Origin: an uncultured Rhizobiaceae group bacterium
Lineage (GTDB): Bacteria > Pseudomonadota > Alphaproteobacteria > Rhizobiales > Rhizobiaceae
Length of the DNA stretch: 6,717 nt
Reading direction: 5' to 3'
Assembly: GCA_938009335.1 (NCBI GenBank)
Contig: CALLHT010000117.1
Location: 1-6,717 of the forward strand
This document shows, in pieces, positions 6,596 to 6,717 of the stretch. Each line of letters opens with the position of its first letter. The stretch's first letter is position 1. The notes beneath the pieces are model-generated. The model had not been told where the DNA came from, made no database searches, and was given only the letters and a program-made list of their open reading frames with translations. Made by a program: the position numbers and the translations under genes.

Positions 6596-6717
6596 TTATG
6601 CTCAAAATTAGACGACACTCACTGTTTCGTAAGTTCAACGCTGAAATAGCCTGATTTGCAGAACAATTCTAGGCTCAGGACTCATTAATTTGGTTAAAAT
6701 GGTTGGAAGCAATTTGT

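Noticed and set aside
6531..6638. N-terminal extension of the upstream IalB protein from an ATG at 6638
   Set aside because: It would place 36 residues before a normal signal peptide and ignore a good ribosome site at the ATG at 6530. The stretch looks like leader and promoter DNA.
1..6717. Search for CRISPR repeats, insertion-sequence ends, tRNA-like cloverleafs, phage genes or toxin-antitoxin pairs
   Set aside because: I saw no spaced direct repeats, transposase motifs, target-site duplications or small gene pairs of that kind. The window looks like core alphaproteobacterial chromosome.

Overview
The window reads as ordinary chromosome of an alphaproteobacterium, most likely in the Hyphomicrobiales (Rhizobiales). 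The evidence is a choline-dependent phosphatidylcholine synthase (Pcs), two IalB-family periplasmic proteins, an HspQ homologue, and a UbiH-type hydroxylase with a G-E-A-A-H motif. Base composition is moderate and looks even across the window. I see no mobile element, CRISPR array, tRNA, rRNA or prophage gene. Genus and lifestyle cannot be read from these bases.

Layout, left to right. Positions 1-1424 (minus) hold the first 474 codons of a membrane-anchored class III nucleotide cyclase with a periplasmic Cache-like sensor and a HAMP domain; its C-terminal end lies outside the window. Next, also on minus, come an Old Yellow Enzyme family flavoprotein (1528-2664) and pcs (2758-3501). A divergent intergenic region of about 115 bases separates pcs from a plus-strand FAD monooxygenase of the UbiH/UbiF/Coq6 family (3616-4788). 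An hspQ-like gene (4869-5195) follows on plus. It converges on two tandem IalB-family genes on minus (5262-5873 and 5898-6530), and a symmetric hairpin terminator at 5218-5246 serves both directions.

The genes do not form a single pathway. Pcs supplies a membrane phospholipid. The UbiH-like enzyme probably acts in ubiquinone ring hydroxylation. HspQ belongs to protein quality control. The two IalB proteins are exported and probably co-transcribed. The cyclase turns an extracytoplasmic signal into a cyclic nucleotide. Three starts were moved downstream of the longest reading frame (pcs and both ialB genes) because of ribosome binding sites, family length or signal-peptide position.

I did not find a clearly new biological system. 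The observations most worth checking are the remodelled active site of the Old Yellow Enzyme (Ser25, Tyr182, Phe187, and no C-terminal arginine finger), the Gln at the purine-specifying position of the cyclase, the tandem IalB pair with charged helical tails, and two perfect dyads placed like operators.
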